A DNA stretch of 64,000 nucleotides from Odontesthes bonariensis (GCF_027942865.1 NC_134524.1:24409536-24473535), one strand, 5' to 3'. Numbered from the stretch's first letter, positions 44,932 to 59,900 are shown. Notes: generated by a model not told the origin, from the letters alone. Program-made: numbers and translations.

Positions 44932-47900
44932 TATTTCTTTGGGCTTTTTATGCCTTTTAATGATAGGACAGTGTGAGAGAGACAGGAAGCAGAGGGCAGA
45001 GAGATGGGGAAGACACGCAGCAAAGGGCCACTCGGTGCGGGAGTCGAATCGGGGCCCGCTGCATCGAGGACTGCAGCCCCTGTACATGGGGCGGCTGCTT
45101 AACCCACTACGCCACCGACCGCCCCCCTCTAGGATTTTTAAATCAACAATATCAAATTGTGACATAACATCAGAGTTATTTCTAGGTTTTAGACACAGAT
45201 TAGTTTTCTTGTTTGTCTGTCTTGCGTGAATGTTTTGTCTTATCGTTTTTATTTTTTGGCTAAAATATTTGGCAAATTCGTTGCAATTCTCAGTGGAGAG
45301 GAGGTCTGGGTTTGACTGTTTAGGATGATTCGGGAGTTTTTACACCATAGCAAACAGTTGGAGAGTTGTTGACATTCTTATTAATCATTTCAGATAAATG
45401 CAGCTGTCTGGCCTTGCACAGCTCATTGTTATAACTACGCAGGCTTTGTTTGTACAGCTCAGAGTGAATCTGAAGGCGGTCCGCCCCCGCCAGCAGGTTC
45501 AGTCTGGCCCGGGGGATAAATCTGCATTATTAAAAAAAAAAAAGAATAAACTTAATTTTCTTTCAAATATGCAGTTCCTATATTGTCCGCTAGGGGCGTT
45601 GTGTTTTAGTCAGTGCAATCGCTTTACCTGCTTTTTCTGTTGGCCTTGACACCCTCATCAGCGAAATGTCTTTGTCAAAAAAGAGAAAAGTGGATACAGA
45701 GTGTCGGATTTTTAAAGAAAAATGGACTTCTTCTTATATGTTCACGGAAGTGAATGGGAAACCCGTGTGCCTGGTGTGCAAGCAGCAAGTTTCCGTGCTT
45801 AAGGAATATAATATTCGGCGCCACTATGAAAGTCAGCATAGTAAAAATATAACAACTTGCACGGAGAACTGAGAAAACAGAAGGTCAATGAAATGTTGGT
45901 GGGTCTGAGGAAACGGCAATCTTTTTTCACCCGGAGCCGAGAGGTCAGTGATGCTGCGGTGAAAGCCAGCTACTTAATTGCTAGCCAAATGGCATTAGCA
46001 TCAAAGCCGTACTGTAAGGGGGAGTTCGTCAAAAACTGCATGCTGAAGGCTGACGAAATTGTGTGTCCTGAGAAGCGACAAGCTTTTGCCAATATTAGCT
46101 TGACGAGAAATACCGTGGCAGACAGGATTTCGGAACTATCGGCAGATTTGGACAGCCAACTGAGACGCAAAGTGGAGTCATTTCTGGTTTCTGGCATTTT
46201 CTGTTGCAATTGATGAGAGTACCGATATTACGGACATCGCTCAACTGGCCATATTCATTCGTGGAGTTAACGAGACTTTGACTGTCACAGAGGAGTTTCA
46301 CGAGTTGGCGCCTATGACCGACACCACGACAGCTGAGAACATTTTTTGCTCAGTCGTTGGAGTGCTGGACAGAGTTGGGGCGGACTGGTCCCGCGCCGTA
46401 AGCCTGGCTACTGATGGTGCGCCGTCAATGATGAGGAAAAAGGCAGGTGTTGTGACCAAGTTCAGAGAGAAAGTACAAGCCACAAATGGAGGGGGTGATT
46501 TTTGGACATTTCATTGCATTTTGCATTAGGAGGCATTATGCTGCAAGTCCTTAAAATGGATCACGTCATGGAAGTGGTTGTCCGAACTGTTCATTTCATC
46601 CGAGCCAGAGGTCTCAATCATTGTCAGTTTGACAGCCTTCTCAGGGGCTGTAACATTAACCATGGTCTGCCATACCACACTGAGGTGAGATGGTTAAGCA
46701 GAGGTGCTGTGCTGAAGCGCTTCTCTGATCTACGTGGAGAAATCCGAGAATTCATGGAGAAAAAAGGAAAACCTGTTAAGGAATTACAGTGCCCACTTTG
46801 GCTGCAGGACCTTGCATTTATCGTTGATATTACAGAGCACTTGAATAATCTGAACAAAATGTTGCAAGGATGCAAAAAAATTATAACAGTATTATGACAG
46901 CATACGTGCATTCAAGTTAAAGCTCACGTTATGGGAGACACAGATGGCAAGCGGTGACCTTGCTCATTTTCCATGTCTAAGAGGTCAAACTTTCAAATCA
47001 AACTTTATTTATATAGCACCTTTCATACTAAAGAAAAAAGCAACACAAAGTGCTTTACATAATAAAATCAGTAATAAAATCAATTCAATTCATAAACTCA
47101 CACACAACATCACACCGACAACCACACTGCACACATACTACCCCCCCACCACCCCCAACATGAGCAATATCAACAACAATCAACAACAATCAACATTAAA
47201 ATCAACATTAAAATCTGGCTTGACGCTGAAGCGAGGAAACGGTATCTTGGGGATCTGTCCACACCGGGAGCCAGCCCACCAATGACCACAGAGGCCACCA
47301 CCACGGGGAACCGCCCTGATCAGGGCAGGCCGGCATCCACACCACAGCCAGAGCTGCAGTGCAGGATCCCCCAGCCACCTCGAACCAGGGCGGTCCCCAC
47401 AATAATGACCCCACAGACCGAGCGGGCATAGTCTCCGGTGTGGAAGATCCCCATGAGGAAAAACACTGGATAAATAAGTATATAGTAAAATAATTTAACA
47501 AAAAATAATAATATATAAAAATAATAAATAAATAAATAAATGAAATAAAATTCAGCTGTAAGCTAAACTAAAAAGGTGGGTCTTGAGCCTCTTTTTAAAA
47601 ACTTCAACAGTCTCTGCAGCCCTGAGGTTCTCTGGCAGGCTGTTCCACAAATGAGGTCCATAATAGTGGAACGACGTCTCACCATAAGTTTTTGTTCGAA
47701 CCTTAGGAACAACTAAAAGGCCGGTACCAGAGGACCTCAGGGTCCGCGAGGGCTCATAATTTAAAAGCAGATCAGATAGATAAGAAGGCCCAAGACCATT
47801 AAGACATTTATAAACAACTAAAAGAACCTTAAAATCAACCCTGAAACGCACGGGGAGCCAATGCAGCGTTTTTAAAACTGGTGTAATGTGTTCCCGCCCT

Positions 47901-50900
47901 CTGGTCTTGGTCAGCACACGTGCAGCTGAATTCTGTATTAATTGTAGGTAATGAATACTTTTTTTGGGAAGACCAGAGAGCAGGGCATTACAATAATCTA
48001 TTCTACTAGAAATAAAAGCATGCATCAGCACCTCCGTGCTGGCAAAAGAGAGAAATGGGCGGACTCTGGCAATATTTTTAAGATGATAAAATCCTGTCTT
48101 TGTTACATTTCTAATATGTTGGATAAAATCCAGCTCAGAGTCAAAAAGAACACCCAGATTTTTTACATGTTGAGAAGATTTAAAATTTTGTAGTTTGGGT
48201 AAAATTATCTCTCTCTTGTCTTCAGGACCAATAATTAAAACTTCAGTCTTGCCCTGGTTGAGCTGTAAGAAATTCTCTGCCATCCATGACTTTATATCTA
48301 AAATACAGTTTAAAAGAACGTTAACTGGTTCTAGGTCATCAGGAGACACGGCAATGTAAAGCTGTGTATCATCAGCATAGCTGTGAAAACGAATGCCATG
48401 TCTCCTGACGACATCCCCAAGTGGCAACATGTACAGATTAAAAAGCAATGGGCCTAAAATTGATCCTTGGGGAACCCCACACTTGATTTTATGGATTCTT
48501 GAGGAGCATGTATCCATACTTATAAAAAACTGTCGATCCGTGAGATAGGAATAAAACCATTTAAGAACAGTGCCAGAGACACCCACCAGGCTTCTAAGTC
48601 TGTTTAATAAAATGTGGTGATCTACTGTATCAAAAGCTGCACTAAGATCCAGCAGCACCAGGACTGAAAGCTTCTGTGAGTCCATGTTACATCTGAGATC
48701 ATTTACAATCTTTAAAAGGGCTGTCTCTGTACTGTGGTTCTTCCTAAAACCAGACTGATGTTTCTCAAAAATATTGTGTTTGTTTAAAAACTCATTTAAT
48801 TGGATACAAACAACTTTTTCTATAATTTTACTTAAAAACGGTAAGTTGGATATAGGTCGGTAATTATCAAGAATCTTGTGATCTAAATTGCTCTTCTTCA
48901 GAAGGGGCCTCACCACTGCAGTTTTACAGGCAGATGGGAAAACACCCGTCTGAAGAGAGCAATTTACAATATTTAAAAGCTCACACTCGAAGAAACCATA
49001 AAATGTCTTTAAAAGAGATGTGGGAATGGGATCTAAAAGGCAGGTTGTTGGGTTTAGTTGGGAGAAAACTCGACCAAGCATCTTGGCATCAACCAGGACA
49101 AAACTATCCAGTGTTTCCTCGGGTAAAAACAATGCTTCAGAAATGTTAAAATCAACATTTTGTTGAGATAAAAGGCCAGATCTAATAGCATTGATCTTAC
49201 TTCTGAAGTGGTCTGCAAAGTCCTCACATGCAGTGTCTGATGCTGGGATGGAGGACTTGTTAAAATCTGTGTTTATTAAAAGATCGAATGTTTTGAAAAG
49301 GAATTTAGGATTATTTTTGTTCTGTGTAATAAGATTTGAAAAATGGAGGGTTCTTGCCTGTTTTACTGCACTATTGTAATTTTTTTGTTGTTCCTGAAAA
49401 ATCTGTAAGTGAATGGTTAATTTTGTTTTCCTCCATTTTCTTTCTGCTCTCCTGCAGTTCCTTTTCATTTGTTTGATTCGCTCATTTCTCCACGGTGGTA
49501 TGGTTTTAACTTTTACAGATTTTGTTTTAAGTGGAGCTGCAGCATCAATGGCTGACTTCAGTTTGCTGTTAAAATAATCAACAATAAAATCACACGATGC
49601 AGGTAAAAACTGTGCAGGGGTATGATGTAAAATGTCAATAAAATCTGCAGCCACTTCAGAAGTAATCCACCGCTTCCTCACGGTTCTCACCGGGGCCTCC
49701 TGTTGGATAAAACTGGTGACATTAAAAAACACACAGTAGTGGTCTGACACAGCCAGGTCAACAACAGAGGACACACCAGTGGAAAGGCCATAGGTTATGA
49801 CCAAATCTAGGGTGTGTCCTCTATTGTGAGCAGGCTGTGTGACGTGTTGTTTAAAATCCATGCTGTTCTATAGGTTTAAAAACTCATTTGCATAAAAATC
49901 ACAACTGTTGTCAATATGCAAGTTAAAATCACCAGTTATTAAAATTTTGCTGTATTTTGAGTGTATAAATGTTAAAAAGTCAGAAAACTCATGAATAAAA
50001 CAGGAAGGAGGCTTAGGTGGTCTGTAGACTGTGACACATAATACAGGTGGGTTGCTGAAAACAAAGGAATGATGCTCAAAAGAAGAATAATTATTTAAAA
50101 GAACTGTCTTTGTTAAAACTGAGCTTCGAGCAATAGATGCAGTTCCACCGCCTTTTTTGCCACCCCTGATAGAAAATAAAAAATTAAAATTTGGTGGTGA
50201 GAGTAACTGGTGCGTCAGCGCCAAGCCAGGTTTCAGTTAAAAAGAGACAATCGATATTATGGTCTAAAATCAGATCATTTATGATAAAAGATTTATTTAA
50301 AAGAGATCGAACATTTAAAATAGCCATGTTAAGAGTTGAGGAAAACTTCTGTTGTGGGGTTGTTTTTCTCAGAGATACTTGGTGTATGGGGCGGAGACAT
50401 CTGGAACTAGTGTATGGATGTGACTGGAGGTGTTTGTAACATCTGCTGGTGATGTGAACTGGTATATGGTGTACTGAAGATGAGGGTTTGGCTGGAGAAG
50501 ATTGGAGTTTGACTGAGTTGTGGCTGCTGTACCGTCAATCTGAAAATGGTTTATTTGATTGAAGAGTCAGTTTAATGTTCATGGATAAAAGATGAGATCC
50601 TGTATGATTTGGATGTAAGCCGTCGTGTTTGAAAAGGTATGGTCTATTGTAAAAGGTTGTAAAATTGTCCACATATGGAATATTGTTGGAGTTGCAGTAT
50701 CCTTTGAGCCAGATGTGAAGTTGTTGCAGACGGCTGAATTTGATGTCCCCAAACCGAGGTGAGGGAAGTGGGCCGGAGATGATGCATTGTTTCTTTAACT
50801 GTTTAATGCTGTGGATGAGGGTGATAAAGTCTTGCTTAAGGGTCTCTGATTGCTGCAGCTTGAGATCGTTTATGCCTGTGTGAACTACTATTTTGGACAC

Positions 50901-53900
50901 GGATGATTTGTTCTGGGAAAGCTTGTGGGTGGAGTTGGTGATGTCATTGACCAACGCACCTGGGTAACAGAATGTGCGGCACCTGGTTACCTGGACATGC
51001 CTGACCATGGATGTTCCCACGATGATTGCAACTGGGCCACGTCCGTGGGAGCCAGACCCAGCCGGCGAAGTACTCCGGGTCGTTGGTCCAGCAGCGACAA
51101 GAGATGAGGCGGAGGTTCCAGCAACAGCGGCCGTGGGTGGGGAGACGACAGCAGCAGCGACCGTAGGTGGACATCCCATGGTCCGAGCCCCCACAGGACC
51201 ATGTTCCCGGTCCAAACGGTGATGAGTATCGGTGTGTCCACTAACCGCATCCCTGAGGAGCTGCCGACGTTTTCCTGAGGATGATAGTGAGCGTCGAGCC
51301 TTTCTGTTAGCACGAGCACGGTTAGCAACCGGCCGGGCTTTGCTCGGCGCCAAACTCTCAGTCCCGGCAGCTACAGGGCCATAGCTGGGTGGTGGAGCGA
51401 CCAGGGCCCCGTCTGACCTGAGCGTCGACAGACCCTCGAAGCGGTTGGAGAGGACTAGGTCATCACGATTCGACGCTTTCTTCTTGCGGCAGACCACTTG
51501 AGACCAAAGTGTGTGCCTTGGTGTTGAGCTCGAGGAAGGCCGGGGTGAGGTGTCAGGATCCCAAAGAACTGTGTCCTGTAGAGCTGTTTTCAGTGAGGCA
51601 ATATGCATGGACTGCTGGTGGGCCAGGTCCAGAAGTGAGTTCAACATTTCTTTCTTGGATTTCAGTTCATCGGAAAGCTTCCGGATGTCTTCCTTAAGGT
51701 TAGTAATATCCTTGTTGGTGTATGTATGCACCAAGTTGTCATCTGTAGGCGCCAGGGCAGCCATGTCCTCAAAGTAACAGGGTCCCAAGGACCGCAGGCC
51801 GCAGTAGCTCTTCCACCAAACAAATTTGCTGGTGGTAAATACTCAATTCTGGAGTACTCTGAAAGTGTTGATCAATGTTGTTTTAGATAGATCAGTGACT
51901 GGAGTGAGGTAACAGACGAGGTTGGATTTCCTCTGTCCTCTCAGAGCTTAATTTGCGATGCCAGACACTCGAATGCTCTGCTCTCTGTTCACTCTGCTCT
52001 CTGTTCACTCTGCTCTCTGTTCACTCTGCTCTCTGTTCATTCTGCTCTCTGTTCACTCTGCTCTCTGTTCACTCTGCTCTCTGTTCACTCTGTGTGCTTT
52101 AATCTTTAAGCTTTAATCCTGACTTGAAACAGTACAAAGACAAGATTTCAGGGATGCTGAGGGAGTTTGCAGGCATGCAAACTTGCCACCTTTCGGCGAA
52201 ATTCGCCGTTTTGAAATCAAAATGGGTCATTCTTCTGAATCGCGTAGATCCGAGGAGAAAAAAAAATGGGGGGGGGGGGGGGGGGTGAGCATGTCAACTA
52301 GCGAGTGGAACTGTGAACCTCAAAACAACACTAGACCTATCACCGCCGCTCTCTTCTCGTGACAACAAATGACTGACAAGAGTGGCGTGTGAGAGAAGCA
52401 CTATCACCAATCAGAAGTGAGGAGGGCGAACCCCTATTCCCCCCCAAATTTGTCTCTGGCGGTACGTCAAGTGAATTGCTGATATAAGTTTTTCCCGTGG
52501 AGCTCGTTTGGCTTGGCATGCCAAACGTTCACTTTAATGGTTTAATGACAGCGGACCGCGAAAGTGGTGGGGAGAGTCATCGTTCACTTACTAATGACAT
52601 ACCGGTAGGCTATTACTAAGCATAGGCTGTCTTGGGGCAGTAATTAATTAAACGTCTAATCCTACATACTTGTAGTATCCCTTTAAGGACCATGGGACTA
52701 ACTTTTTCGTTAAATTTAATGTAATTAAATGTATGATACTACAGTTAAATGTTTTTGAAGACCTGTGATGTTATATATCAAACACATAATAGTACAGTAA
52801 ATGCAATTGATAGGCCTACTGTACCTATAAATTCATCTTTTATGCTGCACAGCTGTTCTCTACTTAATGCAAATGGGACATACTGTATATTTTATAATAT
52901 ATATTTTGTATAATTTAGAACTTAATGCGTCTCATGTTTCCGCTTTTCCGCGCGTGCCGTGTGTCCGTGTACCCTTGTCACCTTTTTCACCCCTGAGCAG
53001 TTTGCATGCCTGAGTTTGAGAAACGATTCCAGGTCTTTAGCTAACTCGAGACAGAATTCACAGTTTTTCACTCACCATTCGCAGTCAGAGCTTCTGATGT
53101 GCCCGTTGACATGCAACTCGAAATCATTGATTTGCAGTGTGATGTAGAATTGAAGGACAAATTTGCCTCTTTGAGCTTGGACACGTTTTACAAGTATCTT
53201 CTACTAGGCTATCCTAAATTAACAGCATTGGCTGCAAAAATGTTGTCCATGTTTGGGTCTACCTATCTTTGTGAGCAAGTTTTCTCTGTAATGAACATTA
53301 ATTAAACGAAGCTGCGCTCAAAGCTCACACTTAAAGGAGATTCTGAAACTGGCTGCTACTCAAGACATGATGCCTGATATTGATGCATTTGTGTGCAGGC
53401 TAAAAGATGCCAAATTTCAGGGGCAAATACTGAGCAAGACTAAGTCCTATGGAACAGGGTTCCCGCGGGGTCCTAAAAAGTCTTAAAAGCATTGAATTTA
53501 TGAATTTGGAAATAATACCTTAAAAAGACTTGAAAAAGTCTTGAATTTTGATATCTGGGTCTTAAAATTTGTGCAGTAACTTCCCCGTATCACATTCTCC
53601 TCAAACGTTTCATTTGTCAACTAGGCTACTATTATTTTGAAAAGCCTAAATAATGTAGCCTAAATGAAGAGTGGCGCAACCAATCATTGAGAACGCAACG
53701 CTGCCGCTACCGCTCCGCCCCGGGTCCGATCACATTGCTACAGCACTGACACAGACCACAGCAACAAGCCAAGCAGAAGCGTGAAAAATCAAGGCAAATC
53801 TCAGCAGAAAACAAGAAAGTTTAACTTACGCCGTTATGTTGTTTTTTAACATTAGTTTGCGTTTCCTTGCTTCCCATTTCTTGCTGGGATTATGGGGAAA

Positions 53901-56900
53901 TGTAAATGTAATGAAGCGTGGCACGAGAAATAATCATTTTGTCACTGGTTAAAACCAGTGGACAATAATGTATACGAGGCTTTTTGCACAGTGTGCAAAA
54001 AGAGAATTCAGCTTGGTACCATGGGCTTGAAGGCTTTAGAGTCTCACGCCAAGTCCTCCAAGCAAATTAATAATATCGAAGCGAAGGATCAACGTCCTTC
54101 CAACGCCGGGGTGTTTCAACTGGCCAACGCTAGCCTGTTAGCTATTAATGTATCTGAGCTAGCAGATAACGTTAACCAGCCAACTGCTAGTACAGCCCCT
54201 CAAGTTACGACCGTCACCGCAACTAGAGTAGATCTGCGAACAGCTTTTGGGTCCACACCAACCATGAAAGCAGAGGTGTTGTGGACTCCTAACACAATCG
54301 CCAAACACCATTCATATAATGGAAACGAGGGTATTTCAGAGTTGTTTAAATGCATGTTCCCCGATTCCTACATCGCTGCCACAATTACTTGTGGTCCCGA
54401 CAAAACGGCGTACATAGCCAAGTTTGGTTTAGCTGTGTATATTAAAGAGGAACTGGTGTCCAAGGTAAACAAATCACCGTTCGTTCTTATGTTCGATGAG
54501 AGCCTCAACGGAACGACACATTTTTTTGTTGATTTTCATTATTTATAGTTCTCTCTACTCCCCATATTCCAAGCATGGAATAAGTAGCTTGCTAACATAA
54601 CCAATGTTAAAAAACAACTTAACGGGGCTTCCGGTTTGGACGAAATGCAGTAGGCAGCGTCGAGTCTAGCTCCCGTCACTTTTATTCATTTAACATTTCA
54701 AATGCCCATAGTTTCGATTTTGGCCATCGCCAAGTTATTTATTCCACACAGAACACTTTGGTGCTGGATGATGCCTCCCAAACCATCAAAATCAGGCCGG
54801 AAGGACGAGTCTGACAGGGGCAACCTCGCTACTGCAGCAGGTTCGGAGTTCAACATGGCGGTCCTGGCTAGCCACTTGGAGGCGCTTCGCGGCGCTATTT
54901 CTTCGGATTTTAACGCTTCCTTTTCAATGCTCGAAGCCAAACTGGACTCCATTCAAACCACAGTCTCTGACCATACTCACTCAATTGTGTCTCTTGAAGC
55001 CAACGCAAACCAACAAGACGGACGCATACAAAGTCTGGAGTCAAAGTATGCTAAACTAGCGGAGAGCAACACCAGGCTACAGGCTAAGCTAACGGACCTT
55101 GAGTCCCGCAGTCGCCGTAATAACATTAGAATTGTCGGCTTACCTGAAGGACCTCAGCCTTCCATCTTTTTCTCTGAGCTTCTGTTCGAAGTCCTCGGTG
55201 ACAACGTTTTTGCGCCCCCCCTCCCCCGGAGTGCGACAGAGCGCACCGGACACTTGCCAGCAAGCCAAGACCAGGCCAGAGACCGAGGCCCGTGATTATC
55301 AGACTCCACAGATTCCAACAGAAGGACAAGATTATCCGAGAGGCCAGAGCTAAAAGAGGCAAACTTCAGTACCGAGGGACCCCCATTGCAATCTACGAGG
55401 ATTATCCGCCTGAAATCGTGGAGCAGCGTAGGGAGTACCAGGAGGTAATGTCGGAACTTTATCGCCGGGGCTTCAGGCCTGCGCTGCTCTTACCTGCGAG
55501 GCTTAATATCACTTTGAAGGATGGGGTCAGGAAGAGACTTTCCTCTGTTTCTGAGGCCAAGGACTTCATTGCATCAAACAGTTCTGGTACCGGCTCTCCT
55601 ACACATCCCCGTCCGTCTGACTAATGCGGTAACGTCGGCGTACTAGCACTAGCATAGCAATGTAGCTTGTTAACATTAGCCTTGTTTACAAGTCCTCCGT
55701 GGCTACCTCAGTTACCCGTCTGTTTTATAATAACAAAGGCTTGTTGTTTTGGCGTTATCACGAAGACGGAGGTGTGTTTTTTCACTGTTAATGGTCTTTT
55801 TTCTGGCCGGTTTTCAGTGTTTTCAGTGACTTTACATATTTTTTCTGACCCTTGTTGTTTTGAGGTCCCATTGCCAGATCTCGTGATATGTTGCCATGAG
55901 TGCCTTTACCATTCAGAGACTTTATTTTGCACCTTTCCTCTGTACCTCAGTTTCCCATCTGTTTTATAATAACAAAGGTTTGTTGTTTTGGCGTTATCAC
56001 GAAGACGGAGATGTGTTTTTTCACTGTTAATGCTCTTTTTTTCTGGCCGGTTTTCAGTGACTTTTTACATATTTTTTCTGATTCTTGTTGTTTTGAGGTC
56101 CCGTTGCCAGATCTCGCGATATGTTGCCACGGGTAGCTTTGCCATTCAGAGACTTTATTTTGCACCTTATTTAATTTATTATATCCCATTTAGGGTTGCT
56201 GAATGAAAAAGCAAACAATCACATTTTGTCTCTTTGCTGGACCAGCTGCTCATGTGGATTTTACTGGACTGAAGTGTATGTGTGTTTTACTCTGTTGTTA
56301 CTGTTGTGGTGTTGGCATAGATTTAATTGCATAATATTCGACAATGTTCTATTTTTTTTTATTCATTCACTTATCCTGGATGTAATACTATGGGGATGAC
56401 TTAAAGGGGAACTCCGGGGCATTTGAAGCGCGTTTTCATTGCTAGAGGTTGTCAAATACTGATAGTAGGACACAGAGAGGTGCAAATCTGCGCTCCCTGT
56501 GTGGAGATCGCTCTGTTCGCACACCCTGTCATGCGAGGCTAATACGTGGTGGCTAAGGGGCAAGCGCTAACCCTTCCTCGTAAAACAACATCTTGCACAC
56601 TGCAGAAACGTCACACCATTTTATAACCCATCCGACGATAAAGTCACAAGCCTTACCATCAAAACCATATGCATGGTTCCCACATTACTGGCATGGGGAC
56701 GTTACAAAACAACTGTATAAACAGCATGTAACTCACCGGCTGGTTGTAGGCTCGCGCATGTGAAAGCCCAAAAGAGTCGATGGAGAATAATCCCATATAC
56801 AAAACAATTATATTCTCTAGAAAAGCTGCGTTCAAGTATTTAAAACATTACAACAATACATGCCCAGTAATATTGTTGTAATGTTTTAAATACTTGAACG

Positions 56901-59900
56901 CAGTTTTTCTAGAGAATATAATTGTTTTGTATATGAGGTTACAAATATCAGGTTACAAACTAAACATTCAAAAAGTGAAGTATTTCTGGTTAATAAAATG
57001 GCAAAGGCACTCCCCCAATCCATATTTCCTTTTAAAAGGGCTCTGGAGGGATTCAAGTACCTGGGGGTGTTTGTTTCAAGCTCTTTTAAAGACCTGTTCC
57101 CTAAAAACTTTCAACCACTTATAGACAAATGCAAAGCTGACATGACCAGGTGGGCCTCCCTCCCCCTGTCTCTTGCGGGTCGTGTCAACCTTATAAAGAT
57201 GGTCATCCTGCCAAAGTTTCTCTACCTTTTCCAACACATCCCAGTGTGCATCAACAAGTCTTTTTTTCATTGATCTCGACAAGCAATTGAATGCGTTCAT
57301 CTGGAGCAATAAGCCGGCGTGTATTAGAAGGTTGTGTCTCCAACTCCAACTAATCTGCTCTCAACTCCCGGTAACTACCCATAAAAAAATTAAATAACCC
57401 AATTGTTACTAGTTCCATAAATATTTGGATTAGGGCTGTCGCGGTGAGGGAATTCCCACTGCGGTGACTCATAGCCGCTCAACAGCGCGGTATGCGGTGA
57501 TATCGCATTTTTGTTCATTAGGCTACTTTCCACGACATTCAATGTTAGATGAAAATCGAGCGCATAATCCATCTTTTTTCCCCAGCGACTCTGACATTTC
57601 ACTTTGCTTTGCCTGTCATTTACTCGCTCACAGACCAACATAGCGGAGATCAAGCAGCGCATACCCCAGTTCTGCAACATTGTTGCCAGTGCCACATGGC
57701 AAATATCAACATTGTTGCAGACCTGGGCACGTTTCGTTTAGTAATGACGGAGAAAAACGAAGCAGATCAGGGCAGCAGTTGAGCTCACGTGTCCGGGATA
57801 CAGTTTTTTTTTTTAACAGACTGCCGCCGACCAACCAACCCCGGCACATTTTTTAAACTTTTTTTTTTTTTTTTTTTTTTTAAATAGTTTCACACCGTTT
57901 TGTTGAAATGATCAGGTATTTCCCAACAGCAAATGTGCACACCAAGCTGTGGTTCTGCGGAAGCTAGTTTATTGTTGATATTAGACGGTCGCATTTACAA
58001 CGTTAAACATGGATAATATGGGAAGATTCAAAGCCATAAAGTGTCCGGACTAGGCAGAGGAGTAAAGCCGAGATAAAGGTAGGCCACTGCATTTTATTTT
58101 AACTTCTATTGCTACGACACTGAGTAGGCATATTCTTGTAATATCAGCTGCTGAGGGAGAATCAGACCACGAGTAGCATGCAGACGTGTGTGCGTGTGCG
58201 GTGCCTATATGCAAAGATGGCGACAGAAACGCGGCACCTCGCTGTGTTAATGTGTTTGTCCTGCCTTGAGGGGAATATACAATGTATCATTATTACTGTG
58301 CTGGCTTTAAAAAGTATCAGTTCTGTCAGTCGCTTTGTATCTACTGTGCAGTCTTAAAAACTCGTTTAGTTTCTCGAGTTGTTCTGCGCGTGCAAACGGG
58401 CGTGCGGTGGGCGGTGGTGGGGGTGGCCTGGACACGCACCGCGGAGGTCCTCTCAGCACCGCGGTGATTGCATTTTGCGGTTATCGCGACAGCCCTAATT
58501 TGGATCCAATTCAGGAAACAACACGGGTTACATAGAGCTTCAATTCATGCCCCTATTTCAAATAACCACCTATTCTCCCCATCATCTACCGACCCGGCCT
58601 TCCGCATTTGGTCTAACGGTGGTCTTTTGACGATTAACGAACTTTACGTGGATGGTGTTTTTTCTTCCTTTGAACTCTTGCCAGTTAAATTCAACTTGCC
58701 CAACAACCATCTCTTCCGTTTTTTTCAAACCAGGCACTTCATTCAAAAGCTTTTCCCCCACTTTCCTAATCGCCCCCCTGAATCACCAATCGATAAAATC
58801 GTCACTCTTGACCCAAACCAAAAACAGCTTATTTCAGTTCTTTATGGCCAGATTGGCTCCCTTATTCCGAATCCTACGCTATCTCTTAAGGAGCTATGGG
58901 AGAGTGATCTGGGTAATACAATTTCTGATGACCAATGGACTGACGCCCTCAACCTAGTTCATACATCCTCCATCTGCGCTAGGCATGGCTTACTCCAATG
59001 CAAGGTTCTCCACAGAGCTCACTTTACTAACGCTAAGTTAGTAAAGGCTAGAATATTACCGGATCGGAGCGATGCTTGTAACAGATGCAACCAATCCCCG
59101 GCTGACCACATGCACATGTTTTGGACCTGCCCGAAGCTTGACAAATTTTGGTCTGACATATTTGGAACCATTGAACAGGCCTATAACATAAAGATAGACC
59201 CCAATCTGCACTGTTCGGTCTCCCTTCACCTGGAGACGTGCCCACCATTGTACGCCGTGTCGTTGCCTTCTCCACTCTGCTAGCTAGACGTTCTATTCTC
59301 CTCAAATGGATTCATGCTTCTCCACCAACACGTGATCAATGGATACAGTCCATCTTACAAAGCCTCCAGCTGGAGAAGCTAAGATTCTCATTAAAAGGTT
59401 CTCTGAAATCCTTCCGTTCCACCTGGGACCCACTATTAGCTCTTTTTAAAAAAACTCCCTATCAATCCTTTTGTGGCCCAAACATACCCGTCGGTGGGGG
59501 GTGTGGAGGGTTTGATAAATATAATTAAAAATAAAACAAGACTGTGAATAAGGACTTTAGGTAACTTAAAGTGTTAATGGAGCAACTCATATTGCTATCT
59601 GTATTTAATCCTTGAGGATGTCCTTTAACCCTCTAGACCCCATAGCGGCCGTTGCCCGCCGTTCTTTATTCTCCCATAGCGACCGCCGCCGGCCGGCATG
59701 AAAATACACGTCTTACTACGGGAAAATGATGTTGCTGAACTGTAACTACACACTTCAGTAGTTCACTGTTAATTAACAGATTGTTGTATTAAAATATATA
59801 TGTTTGTATTCAATTATTTCGAGATATTGTCATGTTTTTGAGGGATTTCTCTTGGCCGCAGTTGAGACTGATATGAGAGCGGAGGTTCTGCGTTTGGGCG

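Larger units (their letters stand above)
42040..45530 (-). pseudogene. Broken L2-like LINE with later insertions
   Basis: Minus-strand polymerase pieces, in order from high to low coordinates: [13 protein letters not shown] and [15 protein letters not shown] (about 45400-45250), [12 protein letters not shown] and [20 protein letters not shown] (44830-44740), [27 protein letters not shown] and [13 protein letters not shown] (43454-43120), [17 protein letters not shown] and [11 protein letters not shown] (42790-42680), then the C-terminal [13 protein letters not shown] block to 42217. The catalytic box is YADN, not YADD. Insertions split it at 44899-45127 (SINE), at 43450-44720 (membrane-ORF element) and at about 42795-43065 (unassigned GC-rich DNA). 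A 55-bp piece of the same element is present inverted at 42042-42096. Confidence 0.8.
46992..52100 (-). mobile_element. Near-complete L2-like LINE
   Basis: Minus-strand element with both ORFs: 5' UTR with 16-bp tandem repeats (about 51978-52093), ORF1 at 51788-50535, ORF2 from about 50290 to 47552, and a 3' end at about 46992 with AAGCACTTTGTGTTGC and GCTATATAAATAAAGTTTGA. It is inserted into the outer hAT element, whose reading resumes on either side. Only a few lesions are seen (a frameshift and one stop in the endonuclease part), so this is a relatively young copy. Confidence 0.85.

Noticed and set aside
44990-45127. tRNA-like promoter on the minus strand
   Set aside because: Followed by a SINE body and poly-A end, inserted in a LINE.
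51978-52093. CRISPR-like short repeats
   Set aside because: Contiguous 16-bp units without spacers, in a eukaryotic LINE 5' region.
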